NCBI GenBank assembly: GCA_019414205.1
Contig: DXML01000011.1
Coordinates: 1 to 64,000, forward strand
DNA from: Collinsella sp.
GTDB taxonomy: Bacteria; Actinomycetota; Coriobacteriia; Coriobacteriales; Coriobacteriaceae
Length of the DNA: 64,000 nt
Reading direction: 5' to 3'
Shown here one piece after another: positions 1 through 8,406 of this stretch (position 1 is its first letter; each line of letters opens with the position of its first letter). The notes below the pieces were generated by a model that was not told the DNA's origin, searched no databases, and saw only the letters and a list, made by a program, of their open reading frames with translations. Position numbers and translations under genes: made by a program.

Positions 1-244
1 CTCCTCCCCACCATTCCACCCCCAATATGTTGTAAAACACCCCCGAGCATATGTTCGAAAACACAATATGTTGTGTTTGCAGCAAAGGCGGGATGCCACC
101 TGTAGAACGACGCCCGCGAACCTCAACCTTCAAGTTGACCTTGAGGCGATTTTTACGTCCCTTTACACGCCGTTCACATCGCCCCCAAACTCCCCCACCC
201 ACGGTACACACGGCCCACCGCCGCGTCGGTGTCTAGCGAAAAAT
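1..244. other. Intergenic region, no gene recognised
   Basis: No convincing coding sequence is seen. An 11-base direct repeat, CAATATGTTGT, occurs at 23-33 and 64-74. An imperfect dyad lies at 121-146, with outer arms CCTCAA and TTGAGG around a CAAGTTGA core; it resembles operators of MerR-family regulators. Which gene these sites would serve lies outside the window. Confidence 0.35.
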
Positions 245-306
245 GGGACGAGCCCCAGATTGCCCATGCGCGCAAAAGTGCGTCTCGGCAATCTGGGGCC
301 CGTCCC
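245..306 (-). terminator. Terminator-like GGGACG hairpin after xerD
   Basis: A long stem pairs GGGACG and GCCCCAGATTGCC with GGCAATCTGGGGC and CGTCCC. Read on the minus strand it is followed by ATTTTT, so it can act as the intrinsic terminator of xerD. The GGGACG/CGTCCC foot also occurs in other palindromes of the window (17161, 42059), so it may be a mobile repeat used as a terminator. Confidence 0.6.
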
Positions 307-341
307 CTTTAGTATTTATAAATATGCAGGTCAGCGAGGTG

Positions 342-1283
342 CTAGCGATGTGCTAGCGGATGCGCCGCCAGATAGACCTCGGTCAGTTGCGTTCGGTCGA
401 CATGCGTGTAGACCTGCGTGGTCGAAATATCGGCATGGCCCAAAATCTCCTGCAGCACACGCAGGTCGGCACCGCCCGCGAGCATGTGGGTGGCAAAGGA
501 GTGGCGCAAGGTATGGGGATGGAGCCCCACCAGCCCCACCTGACGCCCATACCGCTCGCATATCGCATGCACGGCCTGGCGCGACAGACGGCGGCCGTTC
601 TTATTTAAAAAGACCGCCGAGGTCTCGGTTCCGCGGGCATGGGCCGCCAAGCGAGAACGTCCCTCAGTTACATAGAGCGTCAGAGCTCGCGCCGCGCTTC
701 CCACCAGTGGGGACAGACGTTCCTTTGAGCCCTTACCGCGAACGAGTACAAAGCCATCGTCAATATGGATATCGCCCACATCGAGCCCAACCAGCTCACT
801 CACACGCAAACCGCATCCGTAGAGCACTTCCAAGATGGCATGGTCGCGCAGTCCCATCTCGCCCTCGGGAAAGTCTTGATCGAGCAGTGCCGAGACATCC
901 TCCACCGATAGATACTCCGGCAAACGCTCAGCCTTTTTAGGCAGGCGCAACGCCGCCGTCGGGTTTTGGGCCACGGCCCCATCGCGCACCAAAAAGGCAT
1001 GCAGGCCCTTCACGGCAGCAAGCGCACGCTCCACCGAGGCGTCGGAATAGCCTCCGTCGCGGCGATCGGCGACAAAGCCCTCCACGATCTGACGGGTCAC
1101 CTCTTCAAAAGACACAATACCCGCCCGCTCCAGATAGGCGCAGTACGTCGTCAGGTCACGACGATAGGCCGCAATCGTGTTGCGCGCCAAGCCCCGCTCG
1201 ACCGCGAGGTAATCGAGATACTCCCCCGCCGCCACGGCGAGCGACGAGGGAGTAGCTTCGGTATGTTCCTTATTCGCCGGCAC
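342..1283 (-). CDS. xerD: Site-specific tyrosine recombinase XerD-like
   Basis: This cytoplasmic tyrosine recombinase of about 313 residues should resolve chromosome dimers with a XerC partner. The N-terminal SAM-like core-binding domain includes 'ARNTIAAYRRDL'. The catalytic domain has the expected residues: Arg in 'YGCGLRVSEL', Lys in 'VRGKGSKER', His and Arg in 'HPHTLRHSFATHML', then 'LGHADISTTQVYTH' with the nucleophile Tyr. An upstream extension of the open frame runs inside pyrG, so the GTG at 1283 is preferred. It lies two bases after the pyrG stop and gives a normal family length. The two genes are probably co-transcribed. XerC cannot be excluded from sequence alone. Confidence 0.9.
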   Translation of the reverse strand: MPANKEHTEATPSSLAVAAGEYLDYLAVERGLARNTIAAYRRDLTTYCAYLERAGIVSFEEVTRQIVEGFVADRRDGGYSDASVERALAAVKGLHAFLVRDGAVAQNPTAALRLPKKAERLPEYLSVEDVSALLDQDFPEGEMGLRDHAILEVLYGCGLRVSELVGLDVGDIHIDDGFVLVRGKGSKERLSPLVGSAARALTLYVTEGRSRLAAHARGTETSAVFLNKNGRRLSRQAVHAICERYGRQVGLVGLHPHTLRHSFATHMLAGGADLRVLQEILGHADISTTQVYTHVDRTQLTEVYLAAHPLAHR

Positions 1284-1285
1284 CC

Positions 1286-2947
1286 TTAGTCCGTAGCGAG
1301 GTTCATGGGCGTCACCTGCAGACGGTCGACACCCTCGTGCTGGCCGATCGAAGCGCGCACGAACTCGCGGAACAGCGGCTGCGGGTTGGTCGGGCGGCTC
1401 TTGAACTCGGGATGAGCCTGGGTTGCCACATACCACGGATGCACGTCGCGCGGCAGCTCGACCATCTCAACCAGGCGCTCATCGGGCGACAGACCCGAGA
1501 TAACCAAGCCGGCGTCCTCGAGCTGGTCACGGAAGGCGTTGTTGAACTCAAAGCGGTGACGGTGACGCTCGTAGACGAGCTCCTCGCCATATGCCTCGCG
1601 AGCGAGGGTATCGGCGGCGAGCTTGCACGGATAGGCGCCCAGGCGCATGGTGCCGCCCTTCTCGGTCACGTCCTCCTGCGAGCTCATCAGATCGATGACG
1701 CTAAACGGGCCGTCCGGATCGAACTCGGAGGAGCTGGCGCCGGCAAGGCCGACGACGTTGCGGGCGAACTCGCACACGGCCACCTGCATACCCAGGCAAA
1801 TGCCCAGATACGGAATCTTGTGCTCACGGGCAAACTCGGCCGCGAGGATCTTGCCCTCCAGGGCGCGCTTGCCAAAGCCGCCGGGGACCAGGATGCCCGA
1901 GGCGTCGCCCAGAACCTCGGAGACATTCTGCTCGTCGAGGCTCTCGCCGTCGACCAGCTGGACGTCCACATGGCGATCGTAGAAGACACCCGCATGGTGC
2001 AGGGCCTCGATAACCGACAGGTACGCATCGGGCAGCTGCGTGTACTTGCCAACGACGGCAATCTTCACCTTGTCGGCGTGATGGTTGGCGTGATTCTGTT
2101 TGCGCAGGAACTCGTTCCACTCGCTCATGTCGCGCTCACGCGGGTCCAGACCCAGGCGCTCGCAAATGCGCAGGTCAAAGTCCTGCTCGGCAAGCAGCTG
2201 CGGAACATCGTAAATGCTCGCGCAGTCCTCGTTGGTAAAGACGCAATCGGTGTCGACGTCGCAGAAGCTTGCGATCTTCCCGCGGATAGCGTCATCGATA
2301 TGGTGGTCGGAGCGCAACACGATAATATCGGGCTGGATGCCAAAGCTGCGGAGCTCCTTGACGGAATGCTGCGTGGGCTTGGTCTTGACCTCGTGGGCGG
2401 CGGCGATATAGGGAACGAGCGACACGTGGATGTAGCAGACGTTCTCGGGGCCGGCCTCCTTGCGGTACTGACGAATGGCCTCGACAAACGGTTGGGACTC
2501 GATGTCGCCAATCGTGCCGCCCAGCTCGGTGATGACTACATCGGAGCCGGTCTGCTCCTCGATGCGGCGGAACTTATCCTTAATGGCATTGGTGACGTGA
2601 GGAATCACCTGCACGGTACCGCCTAAAAAGTCACCGCGACGCTCGCGGGCGATCAGGCTCTTATAGATGGCACCAGTCGTAAAGTTGGAATCGCGGGTCA
2701 GGTTCTCGTCGATAAAGCGCTCGTAGTGGCCCAGGTCCAGATCGGACTCGTAGCCGTCCTCGGTCACAAAGACCTCGCCATGCTGGAACGGGCTCATGGT
2801 GCCGGGGTCGACGTTCAGATACGGGTCGGCCTTTTGCATCGTTACCTTGTACCCGCGTGACTTGAGCAGACGGCCCAGCGAGGCCGCGGTAATACCCTTG
2901 CCCAGAGACGAAACCACGCCGCCGGTCACGAACACATGCTTGGTCAT
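1286..2947 (-). CDS. pyrG: CTP synthase
   Basis: This enzyme makes CTP from UTP, ATP and glutamine in the last step of pyrimidine nucleotide synthesis. At 553 residues it has normal length. The N-terminal synthase domain opens with 'FVTGGVVSSLGKGITAASLG', the ATP/UTP-binding signature. The C-terminal class I glutamine amidotransferase domain has the 'GICLGMQVAV' nucleophile elbow with its Cys, and a 'HPEF' segment near the end. The ATG lies at the head of an apparent pyrG-xerD unit. Nothing in the sequence is unusual. Confidence 0.97.
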   Translation of the reverse strand: MTKHVFVTGGVVSSLGKGITAASLGRLLKSRGYKVTMQKADPYLNVDPGTMSPFQHGEVFVTEDGYESDLDLGHYERFIDENLTRDSNFTTGAIYKSLIARERRGDFLGGTVQVIPHVTNAIKDKFRRIEEQTGSDVVITELGGTIGDIESQPFVEAIRQYRKEAGPENVCYIHVSLVPYIAAAHEVKTKPTQHSVKELRSFGIQPDIIVLRSDHHIDDAIRGKIASFCDVDTDCVFTNEDCASIYDVPQLLAEQDFDLRICERLGLDPRERDMSEWNEFLRKQNHANHHADKVKIAVVGKYTQLPDAYLSVIEALHHAGVFYDRHVDVQLVDGESLDEQNVSEVLGDASGILVPGGFGKRALEGKILAAEFAREHKIPYLGICLGMQVAVCEFARNVVGLAGASSSEFDPDGPFSVIDLMSSQEDVTEKGGTMRLGAYPCKLAADTLAREAYGEELVYERHRHRFEFNNAFRDQLEDAGLVISGLSPDERLVEMVELPRDVHPWYVATQAHPEFKSRPTNPQPLFREFVRASIGQHEGVDRLQVTPMNLATD

Positions 2948-3069
2948 ATTGAGTTACCTGCGCTTCCCGTAGAAGTTGTCCATACACATCTTACGGGTCT
3001 TCATTGTAATACTCGCGACGCACGCCGCACGCAATTTTTCTTACGCGCAATAGCATTTCTCCATCTTGA

Positions 3070-3101
3070 AACAAAACGCCGCCCGGTTTCCCAGGCGGCG
3101 T
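3070..3101 (-). terminator. Intrinsic terminator of the winged-helix gene
   Basis: A stem of ACGCCGCC paired with GGCGGCGT, followed on the minus strand by TTTTGTTT, lies 25 bases after the stop of the 3126-3464 gene and before pyrG. Confidence 0.65.
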
Positions 3102-3125
3102 CGCTATGGCAAGGGTTACATGCTG

Positions 3126-3464
3126 CTATCGATCAGCAACCTCGTCCTCAAGCATTTCTTGAACGAGCATGCCGGTACGGACGCCCTCAAGATACCACTC
3201 ACCACGTTCGGTGAGGCAAATGCCATTTGCAAGCTGACCGCCGTCGTCGCTATAACGCGAGACGACATCAATCATACCTTCGGAATCCAAGCGATCGATT
3301 GCGGCGCGGGCACGATACGGCGAAACCCCCACGCGCTCGGCAAGCGTTTTGCGCGAGAAACCATACGGCCCGCCATTGTCTTCGGTTTGCTGGTCGATCT
3401 CCATCAACACCAGCACCTCGACACGCTTCATATCGTTAACACTCGCACGACCCTTGCCCGCCAT
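3126..3464 (-). CDS. Winged-helix DNA-binding protein
   Basis: The protein is about 112 residues. The pattern 'YGFSRKTLAERVGVSPYRARAAIDRLDSEGMIDVV' looks like a helix-turn-helix plus wing of the MarR/GntR-like winged-helix fold, followed by 'LTERGEWYLEG', typical of the MarR C-terminal side. No effector domain is present. The frame extends 18 codons upstream, but the ATG at 3464 has a GAGGAGG ribosome site five bases ahead, so it is taken as the start. It is probably a small transcription regulator. Target and ligand are unknown. Confidence 0.7.
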   Translation of the reverse strand: MAGKGRASVNDMKRVEVLVLMEIDQQTEDNGGPYGFSRKTLAERVGVSPYRARAAIDRLDSEGMIDVVSRYSDDGGQLANGICLTERGEWYLEGVRTGMLVQEMLEDEVADR

Positions 3465-3653
3465 AGCAGCCTCCTCAAACCGAGCACGAGCATCTAACGC
3501 GCCGTGCGCGACCGACACACCTCACGATGGCAGGTAATATCCATCATGCGGCATCCCGCTAAGGATGAAACAGTTACGGTTATTGTATACCGCTCAAATT
3601 GTTTCTAGGCAGGTAAACAGCTATTTTTCGCCGAAATAGACGCTTTATTGATC

Positions 3654-3686
3654 AAAAAGCCGTACCGGGCGCTAACCCGATACGGC
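3654..3686 (-). terminator. Intrinsic terminator of the DUF1846 gene
   Basis: GCCGTACCGGGC and CCCGATACGGC pair imperfectly around a short loop, and the minus strand continues into TTTTT. It sits just after the stop at 3721. Confidence 0.7.
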
Positions 3687-3720
3687 CAAAATGCAATGCA
3701 ATTACCGCGGTGCTTCAAAC

Positions 3721-5202
3721 TTAGCGATGGAAGAAACCGCGGCGCTCAAACTTGGGCTCGCAGCACACGTTGATACCCAGTTTGCGCAGTACCGTCTCGT
3801 CCGTCGGCGAGATAATCACGCTAAAGAAGGCATCGCAACCGCGCAGCTGCTCCAGGCCCGAAAGGACGCGAGCGGCCGTCTCACTCGTGGCCGAGGTGAT
3901 CGACAGCGCCATAAGCGTCTCGTCGGTGTGGAGGCGCGGGTTTTTGCTGCCCAGGAAATGCGTCTTGAGCTTGCTGATGGGCTCGATCGCCTCATCGCTA
4001 ATGACCTCGAGCTCAAGGTCGACGCCCGAGACATGCTTGAGGGCGTTCATAATGAGCGAACTTGCGGCGCCCAGGCGCGTGGAGGTCTTACCGGTCACCA
4101 CGGAGCCATCGGGCATGACCATGGCACCCACGGGACCACCCGTCAGCTGCTCCCTGGTGAGGGCCGCCGAGCGCGCCGGTGAGTAGTTCTTATCGATGCC
4201 GGCTTTCTTCATAATAATCTTGAGACGGTCGACTTGCTCATCGCCCACGCCGGTACGGCGCACATTTTCGACCGCGGTAAAGTAGCGGCGAACGATCTCC
4301 ATCTTGGAAGCGTCGCGGCAGGCATCGTCATCGGTGATGGCAAAGCCGACCATATTGACGCCCATGTCCGTAGGGCTCTGGTAGGGGCTCTTGCCCAGGA
4401 TCTTTTCCATCAGGGCACGGACTACCGGGAAGGCCTCGACGTCGCGGTTGTAGTTGACCGTGGTCTTGTTGTAGGCCTCCAGGTGGAAGGAGTCGATGAT
4501 ATTGGCGTCATCGAGGTCAGCCGTGGCGGCCTCGTAGGCAATATTGACCGGATGCGTCAGAGGAAGATTCCAGACCGGGAAGGTCTCGAACTTGGCATAG
4601 CCGGCGGCCGTGCCATGCTTGTGCTCGTGATAGAGCTGAGACAGGCAGGTGGCAAGCTTGCCCGAGCCAGGACCGGGGGCAGTGACCACAACGAGCGGTC
4701 GGGTGGTCTCGACAAACTCGTTCTTGCCATAGCCATCGTCGGACACGATCAGATCGACATCGTGCGGATACCCCTCGATGGGATAGTGCAGCTTGGCGGG
4801 AATACCGAGCGCGTTCAGGCGGTTGCGGAACACATCGGCAGCGGGCTGGCCGGCGTACTGGGTGATGACCACAGCCGCGACGGCAAAGCCGTTGCCGCGG
4901 AACAGGTCGACCAGGCGCAAAACGTCCTCGTCATAGGTAATGCCCAGGTCACCGCGAGCCTTGTTCTTCTCGATGTGGTTCGCGTTAATGGCGATGATGA
5001 CCTCGACGTCGTCGGCTATGCTCTTGAGCATGCGAAACTTGCTGTCCGGCTCAAAACCCGGCAGCACGCGGCTCGCGTGATAGTCGTCAAACAGCTTGCC
5101 GCCAAACTCCAAATACAGCTTGCCGCCAAACTGCGAGATGCGCTCCTTAATATGAGCGGCCTGCAGCTCGATATATTTCGCGTTGTCGAAACCCTGGCGC
5201 AT
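3721..5202 (-). CDS. DUF1846 domain-containing protein
   Basis: This 493-residue cytoplasmic protein matches the DUF1846 family over its full length. It shows 'YLEFGGKLFDDYHASRVLPGF' near the N terminus, the conserved 'APGPGSGKLATCLSQLYHE' stretch around residue 180, and 'TDMGVNMVGF' further on. Members are widespread in Firmicutes and Actinobacteria, but their biochemical role is not established as far as I know. The glycine-rich APGPGSGK segment suggests phosphate or nucleotide binding; that is inference. The gene stands alone with its own terminator. On the minus strand a TATAAT-like -10 box (about 5244-5249) lies roughly 40 bases before the ATG. Confidence 0.85.
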   Translation of the reverse strand: MRQGFDNAKYIELQAAHIKERISQFGGKLYLEFGGKLFDDYHASRVLPGFEPDSKFRMLKSIADDVEVIIAINANHIEKNKARGDLGITYDEDVLRLVDLFRGNGFAVAAVVITQYAGQPAADVFRNRLNALGIPAKLHYPIEGYPHDVDLIVSDDGYGKNEFVETTRPLVVVTAPGPGSGKLATCLSQLYHEHKHGTAAGYAKFETFPVWNLPLTHPVNIAYEAATADLDDANIIDSFHLEAYNKTTVNYNRDVEAFPVVRALMEKILGKSPYQSPTDMGVNMVGFAITDDDACRDASKMEIVRRYFTAVENVRRTGVGDEQVDRLKIIMKKAGIDKNYSPARSAALTREQLTGGPVGAMVMPDGSVVTGKTSTRLGAASSLIMNALKHVSGVDLELEVISDEAIEPISKLKTHFLGSKNPRLHTDETLMALSITSATSETAARVLSGLEQLRGCDAFFSVIISPTDETVLRKLGINVCCEPKFERRGFFHR

Positions 5203-5400
5203 GTATGGCTCCCGTCCCGTTTCGTAAATTAAGTTCCTACGCGATTATAACGGAGCCCGCCCCTCGCAATGCCCTAACCGCCAACAGGCACCAACCAAAC
5301 ACGCCACCACGCAACCGCAAGGAACCCGGGCGGTCTATTTGGGACGGCACCACCTTGCACCAACAATAGAAACGTCGCAGGAAGAGGCAAAGTCAGCGAA

Positions 5401-5538
5401 AGCCCGCCAGAGCGAGCAAGGTGACGTGAAAGAGGAGGGCATAGGCCTTTTGGCCATGCCCGACGATTGAACGTCAGATTGCCGCTCTGGCGGGCTTGCA
5501 GCGTCGAGTGGTTCCGGCGTTTGGTAAAACGCCGGAAC
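5401..5538 (+). ncRNA. Structured element family A, copy 1
   Basis: The element has two parts. First comes a long branched hairpin, with P1 arms at 5401-5414 and 5483-5496 and an inner GGGCAT...ATGCCC hairpin with a TTTT loop. Then, after the linker TTGCAGCGTCG, a second hairpin lies at 5511-5538 with loop core TTTGGTAAAA. Copy 2 is at 57335-57471. The 68-base interior differs at only a few positions, while P1 and the second stem differ with compensation, which supports a conserved RNA fold. Between TGACGT and GGGCAT, possible tandem G-A pairs are present. It lies between the DUF1846 gene and the arginine carrier. The sense strand is uncertain. Confidence 0.5.
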
Positions 5539-5679
5539 ACAAGAGCGCCTCCCCCCGCGCACGGAACGGGAGGAGGCTAAAGGTAGGAGTCTACCGGTGG
5601 GGTTACCCCACCGGACAGACGATGACCAGGTGATCCTTTACAGGATCGTCATGGTTTCCGTGGGGTACCCAAGGGGTAC
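5539..5679 (-). terminator. Hairpins downstream of the ArcD/YfcC-like gene
   Basis: Two more palindromes lie here. A perfect CCGGTGGGGT/ACCCCACCGG dyad is at 5594-5614, and a GCCTCC...GGAGGC hairpin is around 5545-5578. Read in the direction of the carrier gene they follow its stop, but no clear T tract follows, so termination is inferred. Confidence 0.35.
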
Positions 5680-7158
5680 TTAGAGCATCACGCAAGCGAC
5701 GGTCAGGATGATGGCGCAGACGACGGAGAGAGCGACGATGAGCTTAAGAGCAAACTTGAGCCAGGTCGTCCACTCGATCTTGGCCAGGGCAAGACCGCCC
5801 ATGATGGCGCCAGAGGTCGGGGTGAACAGGTTCACGACGCCGATGGCGGCGGAGAAGATCATAACCATGACCTCGGGCGAGAAGCCGAGCTTAACAGCCA
5901 GCGGTCCCATGATGGGCATGGAGACAGTAGCCATACCGGAGGTCGAGGGGATCAGGAAGGACAGGCCAAAGTAGACCAGGAAGCTCATGGGAGCGAAAAT
6001 CACGCCGGACAGGCCAGCCAAAGCATTGGCGGCAGCGTCGAGGACGTAGACGTCGAGGCCGGTGCTAGCCATGAGGACGGAGATACCACGGGCGAGGGCG
6101 ATGACGAGAACAACGGACATCATGTCGGCAGCGCCGGTGATGAAGGTGTTGACGATCTGCTTCTCGGACAGGCCACCGATGATACCGATCAGGACGGCCA
6201 TGAGGAAGAACCAGGTGGAAGCCTCGTCGAAGTACCACTGACCAATGGGCAGGCCGGTGATCAGGGCAGACCAGCCCTGGACGACGGCGTTACCGTCGGC
6301 GTCGTAGACAGCGCCAGCGTCAAAGAAGTTGGCGACGCCCTCGTTGAGGTCGGCCAGCGGGATGAAGCCGACGATCATGACGACGAAGGTGAAGGCAAAG
6401 GCGATCAGAACACCCTTCTGACGACCGGTGAGCTTGACCTCCTTGTTAACCTCGGAAGCAGCCTTGCCGTGAGCCTCTTCGGCGTCCTTGAGCTCCTGCA
6501 TCGAAAGGATGGTGGAACCCTTGTCAGCCTTGACCTTCTTGGCATAGCTCATGACGAAGAAGATGGACATGGCGGTGGTAACAATCCACAGGACGGCACC
6601 GAGGCCGATGATGATGGACTGGTTGACCTCAATGCCAACACCGGTCAGAGCGTCGACGGCAGCGCCGACGGCGAACGGGTTAACCGTGGAGCCGAGGCAG
6701 CCGCAGCCAGCGCCGAGCAGGACAGTAGCGGCGCCGACCATGGGGTCGAAGCCAGCAGCCATCATGGTAGCGGCGAGCAGGGCGTAGAAGGGAACGGTCT
6801 CCTCGCACATACCATAGGTGGTACCACCGAGGGAGAAGATGAGCATCAGCACGGGAATGAGCATGATCTCATTGCCCTTAAGCTTCTGCACCAGAACGGC
6901 AATGCCGTTGTCCAGGGCGCCGGTCTCGGTCATCATGCCGAGGAAGCCGCCGAGGATCATAACGAAGAGGCAGACGGGCAGAGCGTCAGCGAAGCCCTTG
7001 ACCGGGGCGGTGCAGAAATCGCTCAGGCGGGCAGCGGTAACCGCGCCACCGGACGTACCGGAGACGATAACGGTAACAACCGCGACAATTGCCAGCAGAG
7101 CAAGAAGAATGGTGAACGATGAAGGCATACCGCGCTTTTTCTTAGCGGTCTCAGTCAT
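5680..7158 (-). CDS. YfcC/ArcD-like basic amino acid carrier
   Basis: This integral membrane protein of about 492 residues has 11-13 hydrophobic segments, starting with 'FTILLALLAIVAVVTVIVS'. Conserved stretches such as 'TYGMCEETVPFYALLAATMMAAGFDPMVGA' (split here by family position), 'NPFAVG' and 'IPSTSGMATVSMPIMGPLA' match the YfcC / C4-dicarboxylate anaerobic carrier superfamily, which includes arginine-ornithine exchangers. It follows arcB by about 150 bases on the same strand, so arginine/ornithine exchange is the likely role. An ATG further upstream is possible, but the one at 7158 has a GGGGGG purine tract nine bases ahead. Substrate is inferred from context only. Confidence 0.75.
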   Translation of the reverse strand: MTETAKKKRGMPSSFTILLALLAIVAVVTVIVSGTSGGAVTAARLSDFCTAPVKGFADALPVCLFVMILGGFLGMMTETGALDNGIAVLVQKLKGNEIMLIPVLMLIFSLGGTTYGMCEETVPFYALLAATMMAAGFDPMVGAATVLLGAGCGCLGSTVNPFAVGAAVDALTGVGIEVNQSIIIGLGAVLWIVTTAMSIFFVMSYAKKVKADKGSTILSMQELKDAEEAHGKAASEVNKEVKLTGRQKGVLIAFAFTFVVMIVGFIPLADLNEGVANFFDAGAVYDADGNAVVQGWSALITGLPIGQWYFDEASTWFFLMAVLIGIIGGLSEKQIVNTFITGAADMMSVVLVIALARGISVLMASTGLDVYVLDAAANALAGLSGVIFAPMSFLVYFGLSFLIPSTSGMATVSMPIMGPLAVKLGFSPEVMVMIFSAAIGVVNLFTPTSGAIMGGLALAKIEWTTWLKFALKLIVALSVVCAIILTVACVML

Positions 7159-7259
7159 AGTTCTCATCCCCCCTTCATAAATCATTTACTGATCTCGCCC
7201 AAAGCGGCTCTTCCGTGCCGTGCATGTCGCTCGGTGCGAGATTTTTACCAGACAAAAGC

Positions 7260-7289
7260 GCTCGGGGTGCGCAGCAATGCACCCCGAGC
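7260..7289 (-). other. Intercistronic hairpin between arcB and carrier gene
   Basis: GCTCGGGGTGC pairs with GCACCCCGAGC around a short loop directly after arcB. There is no T tract, so it is more likely a processing or stability element that sets the relative level of the downstream carrier than a full terminator. Confidence 0.5.
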
Positions 7290-7305
7290 GAGATGCTAGA
7301 TGCTC

Positions 7306-8301
7306 TTACTTGAGCGTAGCGTACATGACAGCCTTGATGGTGTGCATGCGGTTCTCGGCCTCGTCGAAGACCTTGGAAGCGGGGCTCTCGAAGACCTCGT
7401 CGGTGACCTCCTGCTCGGTGATGCCGAACTGCTCGCACTTCTCGGCGCCAATCGTGGTGTTGGTGTCGTGGAAGCTGGGCAGGCAGTGCAGGAAGATGGC
7501 ACCCGGGTTGGCCATAGCCATGACCTCAGAGGTAACGCGATACGGGGTGAGCTGAGCGATGCGCTCGGCCCAGACCTCGTCAGGCTCGCCCATGGAGACC
7601 CACACGTCGGTGTAGAGAACGTCGGCACCGGTGACGCCGTCCTTGACGTCGGTGGTCAGCTTGATGGTGCAGCCGTTAGCCTCAGCGATGGGCTTGCAGG
7701 CCTCGATGACGTCGTCAGCGGGCATGCACTCCTCGGGGCCGCAGGCCACGAAGTTCATGCCGAGCTTGGAGCAGACGACCATGAGGGAGCGAGCAACGTT
7801 GTTCTTGCAGTCGCCCATGAAGACGAGGGTCTTGCCCTTGATGTCGTAGTTGAAGTTCTCCTGGACGGTCAGGATGTCGGCGAGCATCTGGGTGGGATGC
7901 CACTCAGTGGTCAGGCCGTTCCACACGGGCACGCCGGACTTAGCAGCGAGCTCCTCGACGTCGTCCTGGGCAAAGCCACGGAACTCGATGCCATCATACA
8001 TGCGGCCGAGAACGCGGGCGGTATCCTCGATGGACTCCTTCTTGCCCATCTGCGACGAACCCGGATCGAGGTAGGTGACGCCCATGCCCAGATCCATGCC
8101 GCCGACCTCGAAGGCGCAGCGGGTACGAGTGGAGGTCTTCTGGAAGAGCAGAACGATGTTCTTGCCCTCGAGATAGCGGTGCGGAACGCCAGCGCGCTTC
8201 ATATCCTTGAAGTTCTTGGAGAGCTTGAGCAGGTACTCGATCTCCTCGGTGGTGAGGTCGAGGAGCTTGAGGAAGCTACGGCCGGAGAGGTTAACACCCA
8301 T
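7306..8301 (-). CDS. arcB: Ornithine carbamoyltransferase (catabolic)
   Basis: In the arginine deiminase pathway this enzyme phosphorolyses citrulline to ornithine and carbamoyl phosphate. It has 331 residues, normal for the family. The carbamoyl-phosphate loop 'STRTR' is near residue 57. 'EWHPTQMLADILT' near 134 and the ornithine/citrulline loop 'HCLPSFHD' near 271 are intact. It follows arcA copy 1 on the same strand after a 105-base gap containing a hairpin. The catabolic role rests on this context; anabolic ArgF has the same motifs. No carbamate kinase gene is in the window. Confidence 0.95.
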   Translation of the reverse strand: MGVNLSGRSFLKLLDLTTEEIEYLLKLSKNFKDMKRAGVPHRYLEGKNIVLLFQKTSTRTRCAFEVGGMDLGMGVTYLDPGSSQMGKKESIEDTARVLGRMYDGIEFRGFAQDDVEELAAKSGVPVWNGLTTEWHPTQMLADILTVQENFNYDIKGKTLVFMGDCKNNVARSLMVVCSKLGMNFVACGPEECMPADDVIEACKPIAEANGCTIKLTTDVKDGVTGADVLYTDVWVSMGEPDEVWAERIAQLTPYRVTSEVMAMANPGAIFLHCLPSFHDTNTTIGAEKCEQFGITEQEVTDEVFESPASKVFDEAENRMHTIKAVMYATLK

Positions 8302-8406
8302 GGTTCGATTCCTTTCGAAGAAATGAATTACGTAAGTATTAGTGTTGCCCGTTTAACGGGCGAAGCCGGTGCGGTTGTAGGGGGACCGCACCGGAAACGG
8401 AAAGAC

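Noticed and set aside
68..940. Plus-strand open frame at the left edge
   Set aside because: It overlaps xerD, is rich in Pro, Arg and His, and has no domain resemblance.
5341..5380. Extra family F hairpin near GGGACGGCACCACCTTGCACCA
   Set aside because: It has the TTGGTGCA-like stem half on one side only and no matching partner, so it was not counted.
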